Of a stretch of 64,000 bases of DNA, positions 23,272 to 35,671 are shown piece after piece. The position numbers were made by a program, and so were the translations under genes. Source of the stretch: Ceraceosorus guamensis (lineage: Eukaryota; Basidiomycota; Exobasidiomycetes; Ceraceosorales; Ceraceosoraceae). Under the pieces are notes generated by a model, which saw nothing but the letters and a program-made list of their open reading frames with translations, was not told where the DNA came from and made no database searches. The stretch's first letter is position 1; every line of letters begins with the position of its first letter. The stretch lies in the NCBI RefSeq assembly GCF_003144195.1, contig NW_020290017.1, positions 124,001 to 188,000 of the forward strand. The letters are read 5' to 3'.

Positions 23272-26148
23272 CTAGCATATAACGCATTTCTCATCATCCT
23301 GGTCCATTTGAAAGCAAAGCCAGATGAGGTCAGCGCATTGCGCAAGAGAGAGAATCTGAGCGATCCTTCCTTCAAGGCTCACCTTTGCCTTCGTGGGAGC
23401 GAAGCCCATTTCCTGGAAGCTCTCGTACACCTTGACAGGGGCTTTGGACGGCGTACCACTGTTGGGTCCGGAAAGATCTTGAGGAGGTCCGGCGCTAGGT
23501 CTCCCGGCGGATGGTCTAGCTGACGAGCTGGGCTGTTGAGACGGGTAAGATGGTCTTTGCTGAGCGGGCAAAGGCGCATTGTTGCGGGGTGGAGTGGCAG
23601 TTGGCGCGTATGTCTCCGCCAGCGAGTAGCCCGAACCGTGCCTGCCTGGCTGATTCGTTGCAGGAGGCGGCGCAGCTCCCCCGTGCTGCTGTTGTTGTTG
23701 TTGGGGCAGACGACCTTGCTGCTGTGTCGGACCGCTCGGGATGCTTGGCACAGCAGCGGATTCGCTTTGTCGTCCAGCTCTTCGTCCGCGTCCTCCTGCT
23801 TGACTAATGGGTGCACCTGTAGTCTCCTCCACCATCCGCATGGTGCGCTTCCGCGAAAGATCGTGAGCAGCCTGTCTGCCTCCTCCTCCTCCTCCTCCGA
23901 CCGCACCACCCGCTTCTCCCGATCTTCCGCTTGTATTACCTTGGGCGGCAACGCCTGCATTGTTGCCGCCTTGCGCTCTGCCACGGCCAGCTCGATCGGA
24001 GAGCATTTTGGCCTCGGTACGTTTGCGCACCAGCTTGGCATCGATCTGGGCTTCGTGCTCCACCCTAGAGAGCACAGCAGGTGCAGGGCCGTCGAGCGCT
24101 TCTATGCGCTCTTTGGCATCCGTGTTGCCCTGCGTAGCGGCCTGGTCGCGCAGAAGAACAAAGATTGTCAGTATGGCCAACGCTGCGATCCTGGCACAAC
24201 GCAGCGCTTTGCGCTCACCCGCTTGTACCACTTTCTCGATTGATCCACATCCTTTTCACAGCCAACGCCGACTTCGTAGTAATATCCCAGAGCAAATTCT
24301 GCGCTGGCCAGACCTTTGCGAGCAGCCTTTTCGGCAAAGGTGAACGCCAAATCTTCGTTCTTGTCGAAGCAGCCATCAGCGCCGCACAAGAACCACTTGG
24401 ACAGGGCCATGTCCGCCTCGATCTCGCCTCCCTGACTGGCCAAGGAGTAGTACTGCACGGACAAGAGCGGATCAAAGGGGCACTCCAGCTGAGCATACTC
24501 GTACGACCATCCAGCCTTGTACTGAGCTGGAGCAAAGTTGAGGTAGGCGGATCTCTCTACGCGCCTCCTAGCCTCTGACTGAAGAGTGGCTGGCGCGCGA
24601 GGATTGCGGGGATCCGGCGTCGGCTTCAGAAGGTGCTGAGGTATCTCCACGTGCGAGAATTCGCCTGGTGTCGCAGCGCATTGGTCAGCCCAGAAGCGAT
24701 GCGATAGCGCACCGAGAGCAAGACCAACTCACCAGCGAGGAGCATGCCGTATATGTATGCTGGCTGAGGCGTGTCCAGATCTGCGGTGTCGGCTGCCTGT
24801 CGAAGCAGCGCAACGGCGCGAGTATGATCCACGGGCAGATTCAGCTGTCCTAGCAAATTAGCCATACCCATCCGATACACACATCCCGTATCAGATGCGT
24901 TGACACCCCTATTGTATGCATCCAGAGCTCGCTTGGCGTCATTCAAGACTTCGTAATCGCGACCGATGCGGAACCAGCTGGGTGCGTATCCCATCCTCGC
25001 CGAAAGCTCAAAGTCGTTGAAGGCGGATTTGAGATCTTTGCGTAGATATGTCGGGAATGCGCCACTGGCTTGCAAATCGCCTCTCAGGTACAGCGCTTCG
25101 ACATCTGGAGGGTTGATGGACGCTCTCCTCATAATCTGCAGCAGGATAAATCGTATTCAGTGAATTTTTTTTCCCCTCTCCGGATTGAACGCGACCGCCT
25201 CACCAAAGAGATGGCTTCGTCCACATAGCGCACGAGCGCAGGGTCAGATATCCTCGTGCCATCGTGCTTTCTCTCGACGTACTTGACAACCTGTTTGGCC
25301 CACTGCAGCTTTTTGCGTTCATCGCCGCTCGCCATTGCGCGATCTCTGATGTTGCCTAGAGAGCCAAGATCTGGCAAAGGCGCATTCAGCACCTGGGGTG
25401 CGCCACCACCACCACCACCGCCCGGATTTTGTTGAGCAGATGATCCGTTATGACCTGCTCCTCCGCTAGCTTCGCTCGCGCTTGCTCTCCTGACTCCCGC
25501 CTCGTGGTGTCCCGCTCCCGGTCCCAAGCCTAGCTTGTCGAATCCGGGCACAGGATTGCTATTTCCACCGCCCAGACCTTGAGGCATGCTCTCAGAGTGA
25601 GACACGGAGAATGTTCTTGATCCGCCCTCAACATGCTGACCGGCCATGTGTGAGGGTAGAGCAGAAGGGGCTGGATAGCCACCAAAGGAAGGAGCGGCAG
25701 ATGCGGGTCTGTGAATCGTCGACGGTTCTTGCAAGCTGTGATAACGTTGATGCTGAGAAGATGGCTGCAGGGCCGCACCGTACTGAGGCCGTTGAGCAGG
25801 ACTGGGAGCCCGCATAGGTTGGGAAGGCGCAGCAAATCCTCCTACATGACGCTGTCCAAAGCTCTGCGCACCATTGCTGATGATTTGACCGGGGGCATAG
25901 CTAGCTCGATGAGCTTGAGGTTGGACGATGGAAGGCATAGGAGGTCCATATGCGCCAACACCGCCACCGCCTGCTGATGTTCTGCCTTGCTGTCGAAGCT
26001 GCTGCTCGCGTTGAAGCATGCCTGGCGGTTGAGGCGGTAATGGCGGCGGACCTTGACTATGACCATTGCTCTGATGAACTGGAGGATACGGTCCTGAGCT
26101 CTCTCCGAATCCCGTCGGTAAAGGCGGAAGCATGGGAGGGCGAGACAT
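23272..26148 (-). CDS. SKT5: Chitin synthase activator SKT5/Chs4 (Sel1 repeats, CaaX end)
   Basis: Recruits and activates class IV chitin synthase at sites of wall growth. Five exons on the minus strand: 26148-25204, 25135-24733, 24664-24219, 24141-23383, 23298-23272; phases agree and give 859 aa. Residues 1-270 are Pro/Gln/Gly-rich and disordered. From about 285 Sel1 repeats follow: LQWAKQVVKYVERKH, ALYLRGDLQASGAFPT, AFNDFELSARMGYAPSWFRIG, ALDAYNRGVNASDTGCVYRMG, AVALLRQAADTADLDTPQPA, MALSKWFLCGADGCFDKNED, AEKAARKGLASAEFALGYYYE and WYKRAATQGNTDA. The tail is low complexity with a polyglutamine run. The final exon codes DDEKCVIC, a CaaX prenylation motif as in yeast Skt5. The preceding 84-nt intron has no stop and is a multiple of three. 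Confidence 0.93.
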
Positions 26149-28518
26149 TGCGGCGGTGCCGTCTCTCGATGAGGCGTGGTGCTAGAGTTGTGGTATGTGT
26201 ACTGCAGCAGTTTCGTGATTGCTCTACACGAGGTGACGGGGGTTCAGCTCGGAAGAGCGGAGCAGCGCAATGTGCAGAAATGCTCGCGAGCAGTAACTGG
26301 CGAGGAAGCAGGCGACAGCAGGAGTAGCAGAACGGCGCTGTCTGAATGGCTGCTTGAACACGCTGTCGATCCAGGTTGAGAAGGCGGACAGAGATTCGGT
26401 AGTGGAAGCTTTGGCAAGGAAGGTTGGTTTGGACTTAGATATGGAGGGGACAGAGAGGCGCGGACTTGGGGTACAGCTAACGTCGCCCTCATATGGATCA
26501 CGAGGTTCCGATCACAGAACAGAGACAAGGGCAGGCGAGTGCCAGATCGAAGCCTCAAGTTTTCGAGGATGAGATCGATGCAGCGGCTAGCTCGGTCGCG
26601 GGCGGCAGCACAGCACCGCGTGCAGGACACCATGTGCGCTGTGCCATTCGTGCGGCGTGCGGCGTGTGCGGCGTGCGGCGTGCTCCCTGCTGCTGCTGCA
26701 GGCTGTGCTTGCTGCCTTTGCATCGCTCCGCCCAGCAGCATGCAGACAATCACGAATCTGAACAAAGCCTCTGCTGCATTGCTGCTGCTGTGATGCCGAT
26801 GCGCGATGGGGGATGCATGATGCTAAACTGAATACATCAGGCGGTCACGGCGAGTCGTAAGTGCTGTATGGCTGTGATGTGTAGGCATCACTTGATACAC
26901 GCGTACGCCCGCGCCGCGCGCTGCGCATCGCTGCTGTTTCGCCGCGCCGATGCTCCCTTCTTGGCGCAATCTGAACACCGCGGCGCGGCAAAGAGCATCA
27001 GCTAGCAAAGCGCTATGCGCGCAAATAAGCAGCCGTCATGGCAGACTTGATTGACTCGGACTGTCACGCCGCAACCACTGAACGCACACCTATATAGAGC
27101 TGATGAGTCCCATATACGAGGCATCAGGCACAGCATTCACCAGTCGCATTCGCATTCGCGTTCGCGTCTCCGTTCGTAATCTACGATTGCCCATATAGCT
27201 TGAGCTGTACAATCGGGACTCTGCATGACTCAAGACTCTTGATGGTAGAGTTGAGGCCGTTGAAACGTGGGACAGAATTGTGCCTCATAGAGGTGCTAGC
27301 AGTAGGTGCTGTGCAGTGCCCACAGCCGAAGCTTTATGCCTCGAGTGCGTGCGTGGCACAGCCTCCTCGCGCTGCTGGTCGGCCCATCAGCATCCAGCAC
27401 GCGCATCCAAGCCAAGCTTCTCGATTCTTGCGGGTACCGTACTCTTGTGGTCAAGTGAGGTGTAACATACTATCAAATATGAATTATCATCATCAGAATC
27501 ACCAATGTGATAAATAATACCACCGGTGTTTGCGCTGCTCATGCTTATAATTCCAGCTGCATGGGTGGACGCCAACCAGCAGAGTCAAGAGTCGTGTGCG
27601 TATCCCCATATGCAACGTCCACTCAAGGCTGCTCGATCGCGACAATCAGAATAGATGTTTGACTCGCGCCCTTGCTGTTGTCGTTGCATATAGCACAGCA
27701 CAGCAAACTTCTTGAACAGGAAAGGTCCATTTCGTGATTCACATTCGTGAAGTTGTTCGTTCGTGACCCACGCGCGCGGCCAGCAGCGCCTCTGCACTCG
27801 TGACTCTGCTGACTGATGGGCGCGCGTCTATCTGCGTGTGCCTGCCTACCTGCCTGCCTCCGACAACATCCCCGCACGCACGATCTGCCCCGCGCTCAAC
27901 GACCATCGAGCCAACCCAACCGACAAGCGTGACTGTGACTTGCATGGACGTCGTTGCCGCCTTTCTTCTTCTTCTTTTGATTCGATGATCCGCAGCTCAG
28001 CTGATCGCATCAGCATTCACTCACGCGGCTCGATCAACGTCATAAAGGGACGGCCAAGAGAGCCTACGCCAGGCGACCATCGCGCACTCGAATCCTGTGG
28101 AAATGTGCTGCCACGGATGCCGATTGAGTTGTCAGAGGGCGCGCGTTCAGCCCGCAGCATCATCGTCTTGAGCTGCAACCCGTGGTGACAGGGGGCAACA
28201 CCTCGCTGTCTCCGCGCAGCATCAGGCAGCGACCGTACGCGTAATTTGAATGTGTTGGATCACGTGCAAACTAAGTTCGGGAAGCTCAATTTTTTGATTC
28301 TTTCCGCCTTCTAACGGTGTTTCTTGATTCAAAATTGTAAGCAAGGACCTCACCTTCTCGCTGCTTCGCTCGCACCTGCCCGTGCTCTGACATAAGCGTG
28401 TGGAAAGCTGACTCGCTCAGACCGGCAATGTTGACTCTTGACTGAACGTCAGCAAATCGATCGTCTCGGGTGCTTGATCCAGACGTTTGCCCATCCGCCA
28501 CGTCCCTTCGTGTGGATC
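26149..28518. other. Divergent 2.4-kb spacer between SKT5 and SET gene
   Basis: No gene supported. It contains CTG/GCTG-rich runs near 26690-26790, TCACGAATC-type motifs at about 26750 and a cluster of TTCGTGA motifs at 27730-27805. TATATAG at about 27091 could be a core promoter element. Both neighbours read outward, so both promoters lie here. Confidence 0.5.
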
Positions 28519-28578
28519 ATGGGCGGCGATACGGTGGCGGTGGGGGCAGGAGAAGCGCAAGATGAAGTTGTGAACGTC

Positions 28579-28611
<33 letters not shown>

Positions 28612-30521
28612 GTCGAAGTGGCAGGCGGAGCGAGGCAATGCCGAGCCCTTTTGCACTGGTTCCAATCCCAAAGCGGGGCGCAACTCCATCCTGCCGTGGA
28701 GGCAGCGTCATGCGTAGCAGCATCACACGGCAACGGTCTCTTTGCCAAGCACGACATCATCTCCAAAAACGCATCCATCTTGCGCGTACCCGTCGCTTTG
28801 TGCATTCATCCCAATGCTGCCCTCGATGGCATCGCAAAGCTGCTGAGCGTCAATGTGGAACAGGTCAAACGGGCCTTCCTCAAGCATCAGCTGGCTGCTC
28901 GAGACGCCATCGTGCTCTACGTAGCGCTGGCCGATCATTTGTGCAAGCTCAATCAGTCTCTCGATGAGTCGCCCAGTCAATCAACTTCCAGTAACAACTC
29001 TTGCCTTGTCAGCCCTACTTCCGACGCCGACGAGCACACTTCCAGACCCGCGCACAAGAGGATCGAGAGGGGAAAATGGCCTTCGAGCGATCACGATCCT
29101 TACATCCGTGCACTTCCCTCACACTTCCTCCTGCCGACGTTCTACACTCCTACCGAGCTGCACCTCTTCCACCACAGTCCCATCGAATCCCACGCGCTTC
29201 GGTGTTTGGAAAAGTATTCCACTTTGGCCGCGCGAGCATCAGCAGCTCTGCACGACCTCGACTTCGAATGGAGCGTCGGCAGCGATTTTGAGGAGTCGGG
29301 CTGCCTGCTCAATCGATGGAGATGGTCAGATGCTTGTTACACCAGTCGAGCTTTCCCTCCCAGACTCTTGAGCTTCCCCGACAAGTTTGGGCAAGACGAA
29401 GATGACGACGATGCTCCCGTGCTCATTCCCGTCTTGGATCTCCTCAATCATCAGCCCAAAGTACCAGTGACGTGGATTGCGGGTAGGCAAAGCGTCGCGC
29501 AAGACGGCGATGCTCCTCTTCATTCGTCTTTGTCTGACGAAGCACACCCACAGCGTTCTCCAGTTGCTGGAAATGGTACGCGCTCCGCACACGCTGAGCT
29601 TGCTGAACACTCTCACGACGGCCAAGGGTGGGCCTTTAGATGGCCGCCGGACGACGCCTACGTCGAGCTGGTCCTTCACGCAACCGTCGAAGCGGGCTCG
29701 GAAATCTTCAACAATTACGGTTACAAGAGCAGCGAAGTGAGTCTTTTCCTTCCTCTTCCCACGCTTTCTTGCACTTTGGCCCCCCCCCCCCCCCTCTTTT
29801 GCCTCCTACGCCCGTTCGTGCGCTCCTGCATCCATCTAACACCTTGTCCAAACCTCGCGTTGCGCATTCTGGCATGCAGGAATTTTTGGCATCGTACGGT
29901 TTCGTGAGCGAGTATCATGCGGTCTCGCTCCGGCTAGTCGCAGCAGACACAGAAGCTCTGTCTAGCATTGGTGGCGGCGAAGGCAGCGCTCGACCCGCGC
30001 TATCAGGCAAGACGCACTACTGGGATGGTCAAGCAGCTCCCGAATCCTTGCTGGCAGAGGTGCAAACGCAATGTTCGTACGAACTCGCTCGAGCGCATGC
30101 TCAGACCTCTCTGCAAGGTATGTTGCAGCGCCTCCAAGCTCAGCTCGGCATCGCAGCAGCAGAGGAGGAAGCGCACAGCATCCTCGTCCGTGGACACGCT
30201 CTGCACTTCGTCAAGACGCTCTTGGAGCATAGGTGCGAGAGGTTGCTAAAGCAGTGCAAGCGAATTTCGCGCGCGACTGGACTCACCATGTCGAGAGCGC
30301 ATCAAGCTCAGAACGACTCGAGCGAGCTGACAGCTTTCAGCGCTTCGCCAGAATTGAGGCTGCCGGTCGCGTTGTTGGCTCGAGACTACACGATGGGCCA
30401 AGTTGATTGCTTCTTGCGGTGCTTGGACTGGGTCGAAAAGGAATTGTCTTCGCTCGCACACGCCGACATCATCCAAGAGTACCTTGACGCCCTCGAACCT
30501 GGTTCAGATGGTTCGACATAG
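28519..30521 (+). CDS. SET-domain lysine methyltransferase of the RuBisCO-LSMT/SETD6 type
   Basis: Likely methylates lysines on a non-histone protein such as a ribosomal or elongation factor. Two exons, 28519-29736 and 29880-30521, give 619 aa. After a polyglutamine run of ten residues, the split SET domain begins SHGNGLFAKHDI and continues through a long insert to VLIPVLDLLNHQP, the DxxNH motif, and EIFNNYGYKSSEEFLASYGF, the conserved NYG...ELL..YGF block that closes the active site. The C-terminal helical part (AHAQTSLQGMLQRLQAQLG onward) matches the substrate-binding domain of this class. The frame is open upstream to 28438, but 28519 is its first ATG. Which relative (Rkm, Efm1, SETD6) it matches best cannot be told by eye. 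Confidence 0.85.
28582..28611 (+). repeat. CAG repeat coding ten glutamines
   Basis: Nine CAG codons and one CAA inside the first exon of the SET gene, about 20 codons after the start, ahead of the SET domain. Such runs vary in length between strains and are unlikely to affect the fold. Confidence 0.9.
29780..29795 (+). repeat. Poly-C run inside the SET gene intron
   Basis: Sixteen C in a row within the 143-nt intron 29737-29879. It is a likely spot for sequencing or length error, but being intronic it does not affect the frame. Confidence 0.85.
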
Positions 30522-30885
30522 CGTCCGGAATTTGAGCGAGACAGGCACTGCAAGCAAGGCGACCACGCGGATCAGATCGAGATCCATGGAAGCGGAAACG
30601 CGATTTCAATGGGCATAGAATCAAATCATGGAGCGAGTGATGTTACAAAGGAGCCTTCGAACTGAATCGAATCCCAAAAGTCAAGACGGAAAAGTCTGCA
30701 GGCAGCCGTGCAAAGAAGGTAATCGACCATACCGAGCTTCCATAGATGCAAAGAAAGGACGGGTGGCGCGGAAGGGGCGGCGGCAGGGAGGGACAGAAGA
30801 CGTGGACAAGTATAGAAAGGTGACTCAAGAAACCCCCAAAAGAAGGACCGCGATGTTGAGCATGCGTCATGGACATTATTCTGCC
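30522..30885. other. Convergent 3' spacer
   Basis: Between the stops of the SET gene (+) and WC-1 (-). It holds the two 3' untranslated regions; I see nothing else. Confidence 0.6.
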
Positions 30886-33800
30886 TTAAAACTTTCTCTT
30901 GATGCCTGAGACCGATGGATTGACATCTTCGCCAGCGCTACCGCCGCTCGTTGCCACCGTGTCTTCGCTCGACGAGGTTGATGGGAGCAGACTGTCGTTG
31001 CTGGACTGCACAGCACTGCTGCTGATGGTCTCGCCGCTACTACCAGAAGACTCCTTGCCACCCTCTGCTGCGCGCTGCGATTTGAAGACTGGATTGACGT
31101 TCAGCGGTGGACGTTGAAGCGAGTCCCCTGCAGACGAGCGATGCGAAGGTGTCATGCCCGTGGGCTGGGTGTGACTATCACGACGACGGTGTCGCAACTC
31201 CTCGCGAAGCTTTTTGTTGGCATTCTTGAGCTGGTGGAGCTCGAAGACCCACGATGAGCTTCTGTAAGTGGACAGCTCGGCAAATACACTGCCTGCTCTG
31301 GGTTCGCCAGGTTTCAATGACGAGACAGCGTCACTCTCGGAGCTCGAATGCTTGGCGAGCGGAGCAATGTGTGCGCGAGGCTCCACACCTGCCAGTGAGA
31401 AAAGGTGATTGGGCACTAGCGAAGGCATTCTACCGTTCAGTCGTTGAGTGTGCACAAACACGGCAGGCTGCTGCTCCGCTACCTCCGCATCTCGAGCCGA
31501 AGGGTAGAAAGTGGACAAAACGTCGACCTTTGGACTCGAATGGCCATCGTTCATCGCGTGCGAGACAACTCCGCCATCGGAGCTCTGCAGAGCTGTGAGA
31601 ATAGCCGAGTGTGCCTCCGGGTTGGTGAATCTTCGAATATGACGCCCGGTAAGCTGCGTGTCCTCGGCTTGCTGACCTAGAAGGTTAGAAATTGCTCCAT
31701 TTGTTGTCAAGAAGAGGCCACTCTTCGAAACTTTTGACCAGACGCCAGGCGACTCGTGCCCAGGGGGGTCGAGACTTTTGCGCGCCATTTCCCATGGTAG
31801 ATCGTACACTGGACGTGTACGGCCAGAGGAGATAACAACTTTGCGACCCTTGCCTTGCTCTAGATGGAGCTTGCCGGCGCTTTCTATCCAAGTGTGGCCT
31901 AGCGTTTTGTGCCTCATGCGCATCATCAAGTTGACCGAGGGACCGACTTGTCCTGCTCCACCTTTAGTCAGAGGGTTGACTGTGCCATCGGTGCGGGCGG
32001 AATGACGAGCAGCAGCAGCAATGCTTGCGTTGCTCGTGGAGTCCTTGAGCTCGCGGAAGACGGGCACTACATCCGACGGATGACAGAATTCGCTGATGCT
32101 CTTGCCGACCAGCTCTTCGGGCTTAAATCCAAGGATCCGCTCGACCGAGGGCGATACGTACAAGAACGTGCCCTTGAGCGACAAAACGTGAATGAGATCG
32201 TGCGAGTTTTCGAGTAGTAATGTAGCCCATTGCGATGTGTCCACGCTGCCGCTGCTGATGATGTCGGCGAGGTCCTTTGCCATCATCCTTTGTTGATTCG
32301 CCTTGACCACTGCCGGATCTTGCTGTGCGACGGCGCTGGCAGCAGCAGCAGCCAGAGTCTCGGCAGCATGCGTGTGTAGAGCGGTATGGTCGTCCAGTGG
32401 CTGGGAGCGAGTTGAATCTTGACGGTCACCGTTCGCATAATTCATGTGGTAAGTTCCATCGGCCTTGCGTTCGACGACAGCGCCAGGTGACTCGACGAGG
32501 TCGACCTGAAAGCCAATCAAGTACGTTGGAGGAGGCTCGCCATTGGGACCCACGTCGCCCCAGCTCAGGGGAACGATGGTCACCAGATTGATGAAGGGAT
32601 GCCCATTCTTGCGATAGTTGATGAGTGTGGCCTGGCACTCTTGAAGATTATGGCATCGCTTCTTGAGATGGCGTGCAGCGCGACCGTCGGTATGTTGACG
32701 CTCTGATCCTGCTTCCACCATGCCGCCCGGGGCTTGAAGGAAGCGGCAGTTGCGACCCAAGACTTCTGCGCGCTCATAGCCGGTCAAATGCAGAAACGAG
32801 TCTGAGCAGTATAAGATGGGCTGATCTGGCATATTGGCGTCCGAAACGGTGAAAGAGCAAGACAGGTCGATGGGCCCGATCGTGATCTTTGGGTTGGGAC
32901 GGTTGGCGATGCGGGTGAGCGCACCGATCAGATCAAAGCCAGTCGAAGCATACAAATTTGATTGTGTGCGCTTGTTCTCGATCACATCGCCGAAGTCGCC
33001 CGTGAATACTGGGTCGGAGTTGGAGCTCGGTGGCGATGGTTCCAATGCCATCCCGTTTGGCGACGGCGACTGCTGCTGGGACAACGAAGGTTGCATAAAT
33101 TGCGACATGGAGCGTGCTGTAGCTTGCGCGGCTTCACGATGAAGACCCTCGTGTGGACCGAGACGCTTCTCAGCATCGCGCTTGGCGGCGTAGTTGCTGG
33201 CAGATGCGCTCGAATTCGAGCCGTTGGAAGACTTTGAAGCCGCAGCGGAGCGACGTCTCGAGAGACGACGGCGCTCCTGAATGGTCAGACTGGGACGTTC
33301 GGCTTTACCTTGACCTGTCGCGTTCTTCTGTGAAGGTGCCGTCATGCGCACCGCTTGGCTCAGAGGCACGCTTGGGGAGCTATGCATGCCAAATGCTGTG
33401 CGGCCAGGGCCACCGAGGCTTGTCTGAGAAGTCTGGAGCAAAGCAGGGAACCACTGCTTGAGCTGAGAAGAGTGATGTGCTGCAATTCTGGAGCGATAGT
33501 CTGTGGGCAAAGGCGCTACCTCGTTCATGGCCGTTGCAGGGTCGCGCTGGCTTGAGGCCACAGCAGCTGCGAGTGGCGCGGGGACAGTAGCCTCCATCGA
33601 AGGACCAGAAGGAATATGACGGCTGTGGTTGACGTCCTGGCTGCCAAAGGTTTGACCCTCAAAATTGGTGTCGTGACTGACGAAAGGCTGGATTCCGTGC
33701 GCAGATTCGGTCCACGGTGGCGCATTGTTTTGAGCAAAGGCGTTTGAAGCGAAATCACCGAAATCGGTGGAGGATCTGTGCAGAGGCGTACGCTGCGAAG

Positions 33801-33984
33801 GCGAGGCAAACATGGCCGCTGCAGTCATCTGAGCCCCTTGGATTCCTGCGTTGAAGCTTGTGGAGCGCTGCAAGTTCTCAGCAGCTGGAGGACCGTTGGC
33901 GGTGCTGCCGTCGCCCCAGGGTCGAGGGTCTTCGCCCATAGCGACGGGCGAATTGATGAAAGAGCCGAAGTCAAAGTTCTCCAT
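30886..33984 (-). CDS. WC-1: White Collar-1 blue-light photoreceptor, basidiomycete type
   Basis: Flavin-binding light sensor that with WC-2 drives light-induced transcription. A single 1032-aa exon. The LOV domain begins near residue 350 (ITIGPIDLSCSFTVSDAN), carries GRNCRFLQAPGG with the photoadduct Cys413 and proceeds to KKRCHNLQECQATLINYRKN and TYLIGFQVDLVE. A second PAS spans about 590-700 (NSHDLIHVLSLKGTFLYVSP, SVERILGFKPEELVGKSISE) and a third, weaker PAS about 740-860. A short coiled coil (ELHQLKNANKKLREELRHRR) follows near 915. The rest is disordered and ends GIKRKF, a possible nuclear signal. No GATA zinc finger is present, as is known for basidiomycete WC-1, so DNA binding should come from the WC-2 partner. 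The ATG gives a conserved-looking MENFDFGSFINSP start. Confidence 0.95.
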   Translation of the reverse strand: MENFDFGSFINSPVAMGEDPRPWGDGSTANGPPAAENLQRSTSFNAGIQGAQMTAAAMFASPSQRTPLHRSSTDFGDFASNAFAQNNAPPWTESAHGIQPFVSHDTNFEGQTFGSQDVNHSRHIPSGPSMEATVPAPLAAAVASSQRDPATAMNEVAPLPTDYRSRIAAHHSSQLKQWFPALLQTSQTSLGGPGRTAFGMHSSPSVPLSQAVRMTAPSQKNATGQGKAERPSLTIQERRRLSRRRSAAASKSSNGSNSSASASNYAAKRDAEKRLGPHEGLHREAAQATARSMSQFMQPSLSQQQSPSPNGMALEPSPPSSNSDPVFTGDFGDVIENKRTQSNLYASTGFDLIGALTRIANRPNPKITIGPIDLSCSFTVSDANMPDQPILYCSDSFLHLTGYERAEVLGRNCRFLQAPGGMVEAGSERQHTDGRAARHLKKRCHNLQECQATLINYRKNGHPFINLVTIVPLSWGDVGPNGEPPPTYLIGFQVDLVESPGAVVERKADGTYHMNYANGDRQDSTRSQPLDDHTALHTHAAETLAAAAASAVAQQDPAVVKANQQRMMAKDLADIISSGSVDTSQWATLLLENSHDLIHVLSLKGTFLYVSPSVERILGFKPEELVGKSISEFCHPSDVVPVFRELKDSTSNASIAAAARHSARTDGTVNPLTKGGAGQVGPSVNLMMRMRHKTLGHTWIESAGKLHLEQGKGRKVVISSGRTRPVYDLPWEMARKSLDPPGHESPGVWSKVSKSGLFLTTNGAISNLLGQQAEDTQLTGRHIRRFTNPEAHSAILTALQSSDGGVVSHAMNDGHSSPKVDVLSTFYPSARDAEVAEQQPAVFVHTQRLNGRMPSLVPNHLFSLAGVEPRAHIAPLAKHSSSESDAVSSLKPGEPRAGSVFAELSTYRSSSWVFELHQLKNANKKLREELRHRRRDSHTQPTGMTPSHRSSAGDSLQRPPLNVNPVFKSQRAAEGGKESSGSSGETISSSAVQSSNDSLLPSTSSSEDTVATSGGSAGEDVNPSVSGIKRKF

Positions 33985-35671
33985 GTTGGTTCGCGAAGGT
34001 GATGAGCAGACACGAGTAAGGACGAGAGCGAGGGGATGGATACCAAGTAAGTCGCAGTTGCGAAAGAAAAGAGTTGTGATCTAGTAGGATCGAGCGCTTG
34101 AAGTGGTGTAGCGAAGTCGGACACCTATGAGATTAGCGCAGGATTGTAGATCGTTGGAGGACAGGCAACCGAATGTGCGGTGAAAAGAGCCCTAGAGACC
34201 AAGATTCACAGGTGAGAAGCAATACAAGAGGGTTGTCGAAGTATTCCAGCGACTGCGGAAGAGACAGACGGACTCGACGGGGTGGATGCGACCTTAGCAA
34301 ATCTAGTAATTTCGAAAAAAAGAAAAAGTAAGCAACCAAATGACGACGACGACAACGACGAGCTCGCAGTCCTGGCAGCGATAGAGACCACCCGACCTTG
34401 AAGCATGCTGGCGCATGGACCTGATGAAGCAAAGGGCGCGCGGGTGCAATGCACCACCGCCGCACCGCGCCATGCACGCAAGCAAATTCACCACCGCGCG
34501 TCATGACCGCGACCAGAGTGCGCATTTCACCACCGTCGACGATGCTTCCAACGAGCGATTTTGAATCCGTACTTGATATGTGCTTGTTCTCCGATGTCCG
34601 ATGTACCACCATGCTGAACGTCGCCCAGATTCTGTGCCCAAATTTGACCTCTCAACAGCATAAACGCGCGCCGCGATGTTGCGGTGGCCTCGCGCAGCGC
34701 GGGCGCGCGGATTTCTCTGCGCGCAAGCCTGCGCCTGGCCCCGCGGTCCTTAAAGTCTGACATCTCTCGCGATCACCTATCCACATCCACCTCGTCCTGC
34801 CGTAACGTCTACCAACACTCACGGAAGGTTCCTTCGAAGCGAATAGTAAGCGTCCGCTGCTATATCCAGTGGCACGCGGTCGGGTGATGCGCGAAACTTT
34901 GGTTTGAGTTCCGCAGCAGATGCCCGACTCAAGGACTAGTTGAGGTACCAATTTGACCAGAGCGAAGCTGGCACGTATCTCTGCGTCGTGGCTTGTGGTA
35001 TCTTGTATCAAGACGTTGAGATGATGTTGATGTTGATGTCAACGTTCTTCTGGGCTCGTGAAGACTCTTCGCTGATCGAATCGACCTCGAGTATCCGTCT
35101 GCTTCGACCTGTGTTCGAGGTCGAAAAAGGCGACGGCGAGGCACTCTAGATCCGATGAGGACGAAGAGGCGAGCACGAGAGCAAGCGATAGAGCGAGTTG
35201 ACTGCCTTCGAAAAACGATTGCGGAGCGATATCGGCCGCAGACTGTAGTTTCTGAAGGGATTGTCGGGATCGTGGTGGGCGTGAGGGTGGGTGTCATCAG
35301 GCGCAACGCACGCAATCGGTTTCAGGAAATTTGGATGCATGTGGATCACACGCGCACGCAGCTACGCCGCGAGCACACGCGCGCGCTGAAGCCAATGGGC
35401 GATGACAGTCTTGAGTGTTAATTCAACACTTCAAATGTGGGTAGTAACTTTTGATTTGGGACTCAAATTCTCCCTTTACGTCAAGTTAAGCCTGGATGCA
35501 GCAGATAATAAATTAAACAAGGACCCTGCGTCCGGCAGCACACGCGCAGCCCTTGTTTCCGCAGTCATCGTGCATTTACCGATTACCGCCACCAGACCTG
35601 TGTTGTTGTGTGTCTTGCAGTTCGCACGGCGTGGACCCGTGGGGCCAATTTTGAATTTGCAGGAATGGAGC

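Noticed and set aside
28438-28518. Upstream extension of the SET gene frame
   Set aside because: Open but begins at TTG; the first ATG is at 28519 and nothing in the extra residues looks conserved.
34133-34612. 159-codon minus-strand frame upstream of WC-1
   Set aside because: Cys/Arg/His-rich shadow-like frame with no family wording; lies in the expected WC-1 leader.
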